39,205 nucleotides of DNA from CAIKZD01 sp041675165 (GTDB lineage Bacteria > Patescibacteriota > Minisyncoccia > Moranbacterales > UBA2206): assembly GCA_041675165.1 (NCBI GenBank), contig JBAYUI010000010.1, positions 1 to 39,205 of the forward strand. Reading direction: 5' to 3'. Position 1 is the stretch's first letter, and each line of letters begins with the position of its first letter. Below are positions 1-8,412 of this stretch, one piece after another. The notes below the pieces were generated by a model. It made no database searches. It worked only from the letters and a program-made list of their open reading frames with translations, and had not been told where the DNA came from. Both the position numbers and the translations under genes were made by a program.

Positions 1-658
1 GCAGGTAGAAGTCCTGATCTAGGGCATTGTAGTGCGTCACAAAGGGTTCAGCGTCCGCGCCACCCGGTGTATGCTCAAGAACAGGACATTGCACCTCCAA
101 AAAGCCATCTGTGGCCAAAAAGTTGCGCACAGTCTGCCAAAAAATGTTCTTCTTGACGAACAGCTCGCGCGTCTCCGGATTCATCATGAGATCCAAATAG
201 CGCTTGCGCAGCAACGCCTCTTCATCTTTCAAACCGAAATATTCCGTCGGGATCGGTCGGATGTTTTTCGACAGCATTTTCCATTCCGACACTTGCAGAG
301 ATTTTTCATCTTGTTTAGTGAGAAAAAGTTTGCCTTTGGCTTGGATGAAATCACCGTTCTCCACGCTTTTGACAAACAATTTATATTTTTCATCGCCCAC
401 ATTCTGCTTGCTCAAGAAAAGTTGGACTTTGCCAAAACCGTCTTCGATGTGCGTGAAGCAGGCGTTGCCCATCGGCCGATTGGATTTCACTCGCCCGACG
501 AGAAAAATTTCTTGGCCACTGGCACTCAATTCCTCAAACTTTTCCAACGCCTCAGCATTATTAATAGTCCGTTCACATTTTTCCGGATACGCCTCCATCC
601 CCGCCGCCCTAATTTTTTCCAATTTATCCAATTTGGTCTGCATTATATCTTCGCGCAT
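1..658 (-). CDS. lysS: Lysyl-tRNA synthetase, class II (N-terminal part, cut by window start)
   Basis: Charges tRNA-Lys with lysine in the cytoplasm. About 219 codons are visible, starting MREDIMQTKLDKLEKIRAAG. The N-terminal OB-fold anticodon-binding region (roughly residues 45-150, with VGRVKSNRPMG and FTHIEDGFGKVQLFL) is followed by class II motif 1 (RYLDLMMNPETRELFVKKN) and the strongly lysS-like stretch HTPGGADAEPFVTHYNALDQDFYL, where the window ends. The aminoacyl-adenylate site lies outside. No Shine-Dalgarno precedes the ATG at 658; a second ATG at 643 is possible. A promoter fits at 699-727. lysS next to greA is a common bacterial arrangement. Family assignment is firm. Confidence 0.93.
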   Translation of the reverse strand, partial: MREDIMQTKLDKLEKIRAAGMEAYPEKCERTINNAEALEKFEELSASGQEIFLVGRVKSNRPMGNACFTHIEDGFGKVQLFLSKQNVGDEKYKLFVKSVENGDFIQAKGKLFLTKQDEKSLQVSEWKMLSKNIRPIPTEYFGLKDEEALLRKRYLDLMMNPETRELFVKKNIFWQTVRNFLATDGFLEVQCPVLEHTPGGADAEPFVTHYNALDQDFYL

Positions 659-698
659 AAAGTTAAAATAATAAATTTTACCCGTTTCTTATGCTTCA

Positions 699-727
699 AT
701 CTTAGCTTATTCGGCCTGATTTGGCAA
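699..727 (-). promoter_or_regulatory. Sigma70-type promoter candidate for lysS
   Basis: Reading the minus strand, TTGCCA (722-727) and TAAGAT (699-704) are separated by 17 bases. The predicted start near 692 gives a leader of about 34 nt to the lysS ATG. Confidence 0.45.
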
Positions 728-745
728 TTTCTAGACAAAATTTTA

Positions 746-774
746 GGGGTAGTCCATGTTATATAGACTACCCC
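746..774 (-). terminator. Terminator-like hairpin after the small orphan gene
   Basis: A perfect 9-bp stem, GGGGTAGTC (746-754) with GACTACCCC (766-774), lies just downstream of the orphan gene that ends at 781. The minus-strand tail is TAAAATTTTG, which is weak in T, so termination is plausible but not certain. Confidence 0.5.
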
Positions 775-780
775 CTAGAA

Positions 781-1065
781 TCATTCACTGATCATTTTTG
801 CCAAAAGATTTAGAAAATCTTCCAATTCATTTACGGTTACACGTTTATCGTGCTTCCGCCGGCTGAAATCTTTGTCCCCGGGAACCATAATAGTTTCCCC
901 TTCAATCAATTCAGTCCTCGGAATAACTTTTATCTCCTTCTTACCACTTTCTTCATCCCTCCTGATTACAATATGGTAGCAAGTTGGAGCGCCATCAACC
1001 ATCAATTTTATTGCACCACTCCCGCCCAGCATCCAATCTCCTATTACATCATTCTCGTGAATCAC
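781..1065 (-). CDS. Small conserved-looking orphan protein (94 aa)
   Basis: Not recognised. The soluble, charged protein contains GDWMLGGSGAIKLMVDGAPTCYHIVIRRDEESGKKEIKVIPR, which reads like a small beta-rich domain, and ends in a helical segment VNELEDFLNLLAKMISE. The GTG start at 1065 is preferred because GAGGAG lies a few bases upstream. An in-frame ATG at 1113 would add 16 hydrophobic and aromatic residues, but that stretch coincides with the greA terminator hairpin and its T-tail, so it is unlikely to be coding. The gene sits between lysS and greA on the same strand. Confidence 0.6.
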   Translation of the reverse strand: MIHENDVIGDWMLGGSGAIKLMVDGAPTCYHIVIRRDEESGKKEIKVIPRTELIEGETIMVPGDKDFSRRKHDKRVTVNELEDFLNLLAKMISE

Positions 1066-1081
1066 ATTCTTCTCCTCGCAA

Positions 1082-1122
1082 AAAAAATAAAAACAAAAGA
1101 GAAAATTGTTCATTTTCTCTTT
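1082..1122 (-). terminator. Intrinsic terminator of greA
   Basis: AAAGAGAAAA (minus strand, 1113-1122) pairs with TTTTCTCTTT (1096-1105) across a 7-nt loop and is followed by a long T-rich tail. It lies 17 bases past the greA stop. Confidence 0.7.
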
Positions 1123-1138
1123 CCCTCCTCAACAAAAA

Positions 1139-1594
1139 TTATTTCAGATCCAAAATTTCATACTTGGTCCTGCCGACGGGCGTGGTCACTTCCACCTTGT
1201 CACCCTTGACGTGCCCCATAAAGGCTTTGCCCATCGGAGACTCGTTGGAAATTTTCATCTCAGCCGGATTGGCTTCATTGCTGCCGACAATCTGGAATTC
1301 CATTTCGCTCCCATTAAATTTCACTTTGACGGTCGAACCCATCTGCACGATAGCATTAGTCTTATCATATTTGACCACGGTTGACTCTTTGAGCATAAAT
1401 TCGAGTTCAGCCACGCGTGCTTCATTTTCTGCTTGCTGCCTTTTGGCTTCACTATATTCAGCATTCTCACTGAGATCTCCCTGTTCCTTAGCTTCTTTGA
1501 TGGCGGCTGCAATCGATTGACGGATAGTCACTTTCCGATTCTCTAATTCTTCCTTGATCTTTTGCAAACCTGATTCCGTGATGAATTTTCCCAT
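1139..1594 (-). CDS. greA: Transcription elongation factor GreA
   Basis: Binds RNA polymerase in the secondary channel and stimulates cleavage of backtracked RNA, rescuing stalled elongation complexes. The 151-residue protein has the full family layout. An N-terminal coiled-coil hairpin (residues 1-75) carries the family tip signature GDLSENAEYSEAKRQQ, including the acidic D and E residues that chelate the catalytic magnesium. A C-terminal FKBP-like domain (about 80-151) contains GSTVKVKF, SPMGKAFMGHVKGD and EVTTPVGRTKYEIL. The length is close to the usual 155-160. The ATG at 1594 has no Shine-Dalgarno. A good promoter lies at 1639-1666, so greA can be expressed apart from the PBP2 operon upstream. 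Confidence 0.95.
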   Translation of the reverse strand: MGKFITESGLQKIKEELENRKVTIRQSIAAAIKEAKEQGDLSENAEYSEAKRQQAENEARVAELEFMLKESTVVKYDKTNAIVQMGSTVKVKFNGSEMEFQIVGSNEANPAEMKISNESPMGKAFMGHVKGDKVEVTTPVGRTKYEILDLK

Positions 1595-1638
1595 TGCTTT
1601 TATTTTAAGATAAAACTAATTATAAAACATTAAGGCAA

Positions 1639-1666
1639 ATTGTAGCAGAAATATTTTTCTTGTCAA
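1639..1666 (-). promoter_or_regulatory. Promoter of greA (extended -10)
   Basis: On the minus strand TTGACA (1661-1666) is followed after 16 bases by TACAAT (1639-1644), with TG one base upstream of the -10. It lies between the PBP2 stop and the greA start. Confidence 0.65.
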
Positions 1667-1670
1667 ATAG

Positions 1671-3554
1671 TCATTTTTTCTCGGAAAAATACTGCTGCAA
1701 CGCTTTTTGCGCCACCGGCAGAGCGGCGCTGTTCCCTTCTCCGCCCCCCGGCATCAAGACCACGATCGCGATGGTCGGATTGTCATACGGCGCGAAAGCG
1801 GCGAACCAAGAATGGGTCTTGCCTTCAGAACCGAACTGGGCCGTTCCGGTCTTTCCGGCCGCTTCTACAGGCAAAGTCTTGAGCGCTTGCGCGGTCCCCA
1901 TCGTCACAGTCATCCGCATCCCCTCTCTGACTGTTTGCATAACATCGGGGTCTATAAAACCTGAACGGATCACGCGCGGCGCCACGATTTCTTCCTGTCC
2001 ACTATTGTTCTTCACCCGATTGACCAATCTAGGAGAGTACAATGTGCCGGAATTGGCGATAGAAGCGATATAGTCGGCCAATTGGATCGGAGTGATTGTT
2101 ACAAAACCCTGTCCGATAGCCGCGTGATAGCTGTCGCCGATATACCATTTTTCTCCGACTTTATCCTGCTTCCACTTCTCATCCGGAATGAATCCGGAAA
2201 CTTCTCCCGGCAGATCGATACCGGACAGATCACCCATGCCGAACAGATTATAATATTTTTTCATACGGGACATTCCCAGTCCTTGGATGCCGCCATAGCC
2301 GCCGCCAATCGTATAGAAAAAAATGTCATTACTCTGCGCGATGGCCATCTTGACATCGGACGGATCATGCGCTTTCCAGTCTCTGAAACTCCACGCCCCC
2401 ACATGCAACGCCCCGCCCAAGCCCGAGATTATGGTAGACGGAGTGATCGTTCCTTCAGAGAGTGCGCCCGCCGCGATGGCCGGTTTGATCGTGGACCCCG
2501 GAGGATAGATCCCCGCGACGGCACGATTGAGCAAGGGCAGGTCCGGATCCTTGATGAGGCTCTGGAATTCCTCATTAGAGATGCCTTTGGCGAAAAGATT
2601 ATTATCATAGCTCGGAATGCTCACCAGCGCCAAGACGCCGCCGTTTTGCGGATCGATGGCCACGGCCGCCGCGGTCTTGGTGCCTGTCTTGTCCAAAGTT
2701 TCTTTCAAATCGTCATAGATCTCTTTTTGCAATTCGGAATCGATGTTCAAGATCAGATCAGACCCAGGGATCGGATCCTCCACTCCGATGACCCTTTTGG
2801 CATTGCCCATCGAATCCACTTCCACTTGCGTCGCGCCGGCCGTCCCTTGCAATTTCTTTTCATAACTTTTCTCCAAACCGGCCTTGCCGATATAGTCGGT
2901 CATCAGATACCCCGGATTGGAAACCATTTCGCTTTGCGTCATCTTCCCGTCATAACCGACGATGGGAGAAAAAATTTCCCCATTTTCATATTGTCTGATA
3001 GCGGTTTTTTCCAATTCAATGCCAGGAAAATCATTCTTTTTTTCGGCGATGATGAGCGCTTGCTCCTGAGAAATGTTTTCTTTGAACAGCACCGGATCAA
3101 ACAACTTTGAATTCTGGCTCGCCAACATTATTTCCGCGTTCCCCGAATTCATTCCCAAAATATCAGCCAGCACATCCGCCATCTTGCGCCGCACTTCGGC
3201 ATCGCTCGGCAGATCCGCCGGGATCACGATAGCATCAATACTGGGGATGTTGCGCACCAATATTTTCCCGTATTTGTCCAAGATTGTTCCGCGTGGAGCT
3301 TTGATTACCACTTCGCGCGTACTGTTACCTTTGGATATCCTGGCATAATGATCCCCTTGGAAAAAATCCAAATAGAAGACTCTGGCAAACAGGCTCAGGA
3401 TCGAAATGACGATGAAATACCAGAAGACCGAAAGCGTCTTTCTCTCAAATGGGACTTCCATCGTCGCTTCTTCCTTCTGGGTTATTGTCATGATGGAATC
3501 TTCTATCTCGCCCCCCTGTGCTATTCTTTTCTTATCCAAAAAATTTTTAAACAT
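1671..3554 (-). CDS. mrdA: Penicillin-binding protein 2 (class B transpeptidase)
   Basis: Cross-links peptidoglycan in the rod/elongation complex with MreBCD. The 627-residue protein has a cytoplasmic N-terminus, one membrane segment (about 41-61, FWYFIVISILSLFARVFYL), the PBP dimerisation domain (about 75-270, with APRGTILDKYGKILVRN) and a transpeptidase domain. All three active-site motifs are present: SxxK as S354-T-I-K357 (PPGSTIKP), SxN-type S408-N409-D410 and K568-T569-G570. The YIGKAGLEKSYEKKLQG stretch is typical of PBP2 and SpoVD-like proteins. It is last in the mreB-mreC-mreD-mrdA operon, 11 bases after mreD. The gene directly downstream is greA, with its own promoter. The RodA flippase-polymerase partner is not in the window. 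Confidence 0.95.
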   Translation of the reverse strand: MFKNFLDKKRIAQGGEIEDSIMTITQKEEATMEVPFERKTLSVFWYFIVISILSLFARVFYLDFFQGDHYARISKGNSTREVVIKAPRGTILDKYGKILVRNIPSIDAIVIPADLPSDAEVRRKMADVLADILGMNSGNAEIMLASQNSKLFDPVLFKENISQEQALIIAEKKNDFPGIELEKTAIRQYENGEIFSPIVGYDGKMTQSEMVSNPGYLMTDYIGKAGLEKSYEKKLQGTAGATQVEVDSMGNAKRVIGVEDPIPGSDLILNIDSELQKEIYDDLKETLDKTGTKTAAAVAIDPQNGGVLALVSIPSYDNNLFAKGISNEEFQSLIKDPDLPLLNRAVAGIYPPGSTIKPAIAAGALSEGTITPSTIISGLGGALHVGAWSFRDWKAHDPSDVKMAIAQSNDIFFYTIGGGYGGIQGLGMSRMKKYYNLFGMGDLSGIDLPGEVSGFIPDEKWKQDKVGEKWYIGDSYHAAIGQGFVTITPIQLADYIASIANSGTLYSPRLVNRVKNNSGQEEIVAPRVIRSGFIDPDVMQTVREGMRMTVTMGTAQALKTLPVEAAGKTGTAQFGSEGKTHSWFAAFAPYDNPTIAIVVLMPGGGEGNSAALPVAQKALQQYFSEKK

Positions 3555-3565
3555 TCCGCTTGAAA

Positions 3566-4087
3566 TTATTTTACGACCAATTTATTCTCTTCAATGGGGA
3601 AGATATTCCTGAAAGAAATCACAGGCCGATAGATGATCGCCAAGACGATAAGATTGTTGACCAGCTTGAAAATCATATTCCTAAAGCTGAAAGCCTTCCA
3701 GCTCATTTCCCCGACAGCCGCATTAAGACCGACTCCCGAGGCGTAGCCAAGGACGGTGCCTGCAAGGACCAAGACCGCCACCCAGAAAAAATTGCGGCTG
3801 CGTTGCCCGACAAAAAAACGTTTGGACAAAAAGTTGATCCCGAAAGAGACGATCAGGAACAAGATAGCATTGAGCCCGATCCTTCCCAATGAGACCGCGT
3901 CCAAGACCGATCCGGCGATGATCGCCCAGATCCAAAAACTTTCAAAACTTTTCCGGCTGGACCAGATGATCACCAGAATGAGGACGATATCCGCTCCGAC
4001 GCGACCGAAGAACAAGTTCGGAGCCAAAGACACTTCCGCCACCGCCGTTAGAAACACAAGGCTGAATGTTAATATTTTTTGATACAT
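3566..4087 (-). CDS. mreD: Rod shape-determining membrane protein MreD
   Basis: Small integral-membrane member of the elongation complex. The 173 residues form about five hydrophobic segments (starting LTFSLVFLTAVAEVSL), with APNLFFGRVGADIVLILVIIWSS typical of MreD: family members carry P and D in the second segment. The protein is short and poorly conserved, so the assignment rests on length, topology and position between mreC (13 bases upstream) and the PBP2 gene (11 bases downstream). Confidence 0.85.
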   Translation of the reverse strand: MYQKILTFSLVFLTAVAEVSLAPNLFFGRVGADIVLILVIIWSSRKSFESFWIWAIIAGSVLDAVSLGRIGLNAILFLIVSFGINFLSKRFFVGQRSRNFFWVAVLVLAGTVLGYASGVGLNAAVGEMSWKAFSFRNMIFKLVNNLIVLAIIYRPVISFRNIFPIEENKLVVK

Positions 4088-4100
4088 AGATGAAGTAGGC

Positions 4101-4922
4101 CTAAAAAGTCCCTTTTACTATGAAGACTGTGCTGAGATCCGCATATTTCACCTTCGGGATGACCAAGGCTTGCTGAAAAAGTTTGTCGGCCGTGCTCCTC
4201 ACCTCCGCCACTTTCCCGATCAATAAGCCTTTCGGAATAGCACCCCCCAAACCGGAAGTGACAATATCATCCCCTTCGTTCAAAACTTCCGTCTGCTCCA
4301 CCATATCCAAGGTGATGCCCAAGCTATATTCTCCCGCGATGATCCCCTTGGCTCCCGTGGCCAGATCGGTGGCGTTGATCGAGCTGGAAGAGTCTGTCAG
4401 AAGAGATATCTTCGCGCTATTCTCAAAAACTTCACTTGTCCTTCCGATCAGAATCCCATCATAGACGATGACGGGCATCCCTGTTTCTATTCCGCTCGAC
4501 CGCCCCTTGTCCGCCATTATCCAGCTGCCCAACCCTTCCGAATCTTGCGCAATGACAGTCGCCGCCTCCAATTGGAAATCCTTCTTCGGCAGAAGCTGCA
4601 GCTGCTTGCGCAGATCTTCATTCTCCTTCTTTTCTCCCGTAAGCTCCGCCAAGCGCGAGGAAAGGTTGCCGTTTTCTCGGATCAACTCTTCGTTCTCATT
4701 CTTCAAATTTGAGATGGATGAGAGCAAGAAAAAAATATCTCCGGTTTTTTCACTGATGAAATAAAAAGTTTTTTGGAAAGGATAGGCGACATTGACGAAA
4801 ATTCCGCGCACGGGATCGAATATTTTTTTCGGATTTAAAAAGACCAATAAGAGACAGACTGCCAATGCTGCCAATAATTTCGTAAGCTTGGGAGAAAAAA
4901 ATTTATTAGACACGAAAATCAA
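4101..4922 (-). CDS. mreC: Rod shape-determining protein MreC
   Basis: Periplasmic or extracytoplasmic scaffold that links cytoplasmic MreB to PBP2. The 273-residue protein begins with a basic stretch and one membrane segment (about 12-30, LTKLLAALAVCLLLVFLNP). A coiled coil follows (about 60-105, NLKNENEELIRENGNLSSRLAELTGEKKENEDLRKQL), then the two MreC beta-barrel domains, with the family landmarks GLGSWIMADKGRSSGIETGMPVI, SKISLLTDSSSSI-like sequence and VTSGLGGAIPKGLLIGKV. The start is TTG at 4922 or GTG at 4913; no ATG is available in frame. An AT-rich repeat separates it from mreB. Confidence 0.93.
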   Translation of the reverse strand: MIFVSNKFFSPKLTKLLAALAVCLLLVFLNPKKIFDPVRGIFVNVAYPFQKTFYFISEKTGDIFFLLSSISNLKNENEELIRENGNLSSRLAELTGEKKENEDLRKQLQLLPKKDFQLEAATVIAQDSEGLGSWIMADKGRSSGIETGMPVIVYDGILIGRTSEVFENSAKISLLTDSSSSINATDLATGAKGIIAGEYSLGITLDMVEQTEVLNEGDDIVTSGLGGAIPKGLLIGKVAEVRSTADKLFQQALVIPKVKYADLSTVFIVKGTF

Positions 4923-5006
4923 AAATCATTTTAGCATATTAACATTTTAGCAAAAATTCAAAATGTTAAGATGTTAAAATGCTAATATGTTAAAATGTCA
5001 ATATGA
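4923..5006. repeat. AT-rich imperfect inverted/tandem repeat between mreB and mreC
   Basis: The 84-bp spacer is built from repeated ATGTTAA/TTAACAT units. TTTTAGCATATTAACATTTT on one side is nearly the reverse complement of AAAATGCTAATATGTTAAAA on the other, so it could fold into a long weak hairpin inside the operon mRNA. Confidence 0.6.
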
Positions 5007-6089
<1,083 letters not shown>

Positions 6090-6185
6090 TTATTTCTAAA
6101 ATCTCTTCAAAACAAAAAATCGCCTTCTCTTACCAAGAATGTTTTTGCTTCAAATTAAGTGCTGTATGTTTATTTTATCCTTATA

Positions 6186-6214
6186 AGTTTACAGGAAAAC
6201 CGGCTCGATGTCAA
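6186..6214 (-). promoter_or_regulatory. Promoter candidate for the mreB operon
   Basis: Minus strand: TTGACA (6209-6214), 17-base spacer, TAAACT (6186-6191). It lies downstream of the rseP terminator and upstream of mreB. Confidence 0.45.
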
Positions 6215-6277
6215 AGTCAGTGAAAAGTGTTAACTTACGGCAAAATGTATCCGAATATTCCGCTCACCTTTTGACCA

Positions 6278-6320
6278 TGTTCAAAAAAAACAAACCCGAT
6301 GCCACGCATCAGGTTTGTTT
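6278..6320 (-). terminator. Intrinsic terminator of rseP
   Basis: AAACAAACC (minus strand, 6312-6320) pairs with GGTTTGTTT (6288-6296). The inner GATGC/GCATC stem is separated by one mismatch, and a T-run follows on the minus strand. The hairpin is 45 bases past the rseP stop. Confidence 0.75.
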
Positions 6321-6364
6321 TCAAATCAGCAAAAGTTACTTCAAAATTTTGTATTTCCGTAGAC

Positions 6365-7684
6365 TTACTTCACATAATGCAACACATCCCGGAAGGTGAC
6401 TAGGATCAAAAGTCCGATGAGCAAGGCGAAACCGATGGAGTGGAAAGTCTGCTCCACTTTGGCGCTGACGGGTGAGCCTTTCAATTTTTCGATCAAGATG
6501 AAAAGGATACGGCCGCCATCAAGGGCCGGAATCGGCAAGATGTTGATGATGCCGAGATTCACACTAAGGAGCGCCGTAAATTGCAAGACATAGACCAAGC
6601 CGAGCCCCGTCACTTCTTTGGTAAGAACCGCGATGCCGATCGGACCGCTCACATCCGCCCCAGCACCATGACCCATAAGAAGACCATAGATGATTCCGAC
6701 CAATGCCATAAAAATCATCTCGATCAGATTGAGAGTGGTTTTCAAGCCTTCCCAAATAGCCTGATACCACGGATAACTTACGATGACCGTTTCGGCAAGA
6801 CTCACGCCTAACGCGCCCTGATCCTTTGGCGCATCGACACGCGGAACTATGTCCAGTGCCAGCGCTTGTCCGCCTCTTTTGATTGAAAAAATTATTTTTT
6901 CTCCTTTATGCGCATTCACAACTTCCTGCACTTCTTTCACATTTTGCGGCTTGATATTCTCGCCCGTACCGAGCTTAATGCCAATGATTTCGTCCCCGAT
7001 CTTGATGCCCGCCATAGAGGCCGGAGTCCCGAGAGCCACATCGGAAATTTGAATCTTCAAACCAGATATATCTTGACGCGGCATATTCGGGTCGACAGCT
7101 TGCGGAGCGCCAATAATGAAAATGATACTCAATAAGAACCAAGCTAGGACAAAATTCATCATCACTCCCGCGCCCAGCACTTTCGTCCGTACCCAAGCAG
7201 ATTTCGCGGCAAAACTATCCGTGTCTGCGGCATTCCCGCCATCCTCGCCCTTGATTTTCACAAAACCGCCAAGTGGGATCCAGTTCAGAGAATAGATGGT
7301 ACCGCCTGCCAATTTTCTTTTATGCGCCGCGTCCAGATCCATCATCTCTCTTTCATCATCTCCATCTTCCGCACCCCAGATTATCCTCCATCTTTTCACC
7401 GGCACGTTGCGCAGAACCTCTCGGAATTTCTGCGTCACTGTTTTCGTGATAATTTCTCGGTCATCACTTTTCACATCAGCCGTTTCCACTTCCATACTTT
7501 CCAGTTCCAACTCCTCTTTTTCTTCTTGTCCGGTCAAGAATTGGAAACCGACGATACGCGGCGGAAAGCCGAAACCGAACTCACTGGCCCGAATCCCATT
7601 CCTTCTGGCCGTCACAAAATGACCCAACTCGTGGACGAAAATGAGAACACCAAGGATGATTATAAATACGATTACAGCTAACAT
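6365..7684 (-). CDS. rseP: RseP-type site-2 intramembrane zinc metalloprotease (M50)
   Basis: Cuts transmembrane substrates such as anti-sigma factors or signal-peptide remnants within the membrane. From the ATG at 7684 the protein has 439 residues. The first membrane segment carries the zinc motif H18-E19-LG-H22 (FVHELGHF). Family sequence GGTIYSLNWIPLGGFVKIKGE follows, then a PDZ domain (about 215-290, with ALGTPASMAGIKIGDEIIGI). The C-terminal membrane part has the third zinc ligand in NILPIPALDGGRIL. Between the first segment and the GGxxYS motif lies a charged insert of about 60 residues rich in E, K and D. A TTG eight codons upstream lies in an AT repeat and is less likely to be the start. 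Confidence 0.93.
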   Translation of the reverse strand: MLAVIVFIIILGVLIFVHELGHFVTARRNGIRASEFGFGFPPRIVGFQFLTGQEEKEELELESMEVETADVKSDDREIITKTVTQKFREVLRNVPVKRWRIIWGAEDGDDEREMMDLDAAHKRKLAGGTIYSLNWIPLGGFVKIKGEDGGNAADTDSFAAKSAWVRTKVLGAGVMMNFVLAWFLLSIIFIIGAPQAVDPNMPRQDISGLKIQISDVALGTPASMAGIKIGDEIIGIKLGTGENIKPQNVKEVQEVVNAHKGEKIIFSIKRGGQALALDIVPRVDAPKDQGALGVSLAETVIVSYPWYQAIWEGLKTTLNLIEMIFMALVGIIYGLLMGHGAGADVSGPIGIAVLTKEVTGLGLVYVLQFTALLSVNLGIINILPIPALDGGRILFILIEKLKGSPVSAKVEQTFHSIGFALLIGLLILVTFRDVLHYVK

Positions 7685-7702
7685 AGTTTTGTAAATTTCA
7701 AA

Positions 7703-7815
7703 ACTCAAATGTCAAATGTCAAATGTCAAATCAAGCTCAAAATCCAAATTTCCAAAATTTGTCATTTGGATGTGGGATTTTATTTGTCATTTGTAATTTG
7801 TAATTTGATATTTTT
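7703..7815. repeat. AT-rich imperfect inverted repeat between frr and rseP
   Basis: Three tandem copies of CAAATGT(C) (starting near 7715) face ATTTGTCATTTG and TTTGTAATTTGTAATTTG units on the other side, giving a foldback of about 110 bp. The same words recur between the two exporter permease genes near 37190-37260. Confidence 0.65.
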
Positions 7816-7818
7816 TTA

Positions 7819-8376
7819 TTATACTGTCATTATCTCTTTCTCCTTCTTCTCCCTAATTTCTTCTATTATAGCATTATATTTATCTACCACTTTTTGCAAT
7901 TTTTCTTTGCCGGAAAATTTGTCGTCCTCGGAAATGCGTCCCGCTTTCTCCACTTCTTGGATATCCTCCCACAGGTTCTCGCGTATCTTCCTCACCGCGA
8001 TGCGCGCGTTCTCCGCGTTCTGGTTCAAAATTTTGACCAGTTCTTTGCGACGCTCTTCGTTCAAGGCCGGAATGTTGATACGGATCAATTGTCCGTCATT
8101 GATCGGATTGAGATTGAGCTGGGAATCACGGATGGCTTTTTCGATATTCACCAAGCTGTCACGATCCCAAGGCGTGATGGCGATCGTGCGCGCTTCCGGC
8201 ACCGTGATGCTGGCCATCTGTTTCAAAATAGATTTAGCGCCGTAATAATCCACCGACAAATTTTCCACCAGAGACGCGGAAGCGCGTCCTGTGCGCAATT
8301 TTCCCAATTCTTCTCTCATATATTCGATCGCTTTTTCAAATTGAGGCTCGCTGCTTTTGATTATTTCATCTACCAT
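7819..8376 (-). CDS. frr: Ribosome recycling factor
   Basis: Splits the post-termination ribosome together with EF-G. The 185-residue length is exactly typical. Landmarks: LRTGRASASLVENLSVDYYGAKSILKQMASITVPEARTIAITPWDRDSL (domain I start and hinge into domain II), PINDGQLIRINIPALNEERRKELVK, and the three-helix bundle end with NAENARIAVRKIRENL. A small hairpin sits 9 bases upstream of the ATG. No classical Shine-Dalgarno is seen, although GGGCGGG lies within the hairpin. Confidence 0.96.
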   Translation of the reverse strand: MVDEIIKSSEPQFEKAIEYMREELGKLRTGRASASLVENLSVDYYGAKSILKQMASITVPEARTIAITPWDRDSLVNIEKAIRDSQLNLNPINDGQLIRINIPALNEERRKELVKILNQNAENARIAVRKIRENLWEDIQEVEKAGRISEDDKFSGKEKLQKVVDKYNAIIEEIREKKEKEIMTV

Positions 8377-8384
8377 ATTTTTTT

Positions 8385-8402
8385 ATCCCGCCCTGACGGG
8401 AT
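8385..8402 (-). promoter_or_regulatory. Hairpin directly upstream of the frr start codon
   Basis: ATCCCG and CGGGAT form a 6-bp stem with a 6-nt loop, ending nine bases before the frr ATG. On the minus strand it is followed by A residues, not T, so it is not a terminator for the upstream gene. It could influence translation initiation, but no regulator is evident. Confidence 0.4.
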
Positions 8403-8412
8403 GAATTAATTT

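Noticed and set aside
32..766. Long plus-strand open frame opposite lysS
   Set aside because: It is the antisense shadow of the lysS reading frame, which has clear class II synthetase motifs on the minus strand.
2082..3110. 342-codon plus-strand frame opposite the PBP2 gene
   Set aside because: Arg/His/Phe-rich composition typical of a shadow; the minus strand has all PBP2 catalytic motifs.
6208..6399. 63-codon plus-strand frame in the mreB-rseP spacer
   Set aside because: It spans the rseP terminator hairpin and runs into rseP antisense; no ribosome site.
7703..7815. Repeated CAAATGTCAAAT words as a possible CRISPR array
   Set aside because: Units are 7-12 bp and contiguous with no unique spacers; no cas genes in the window.
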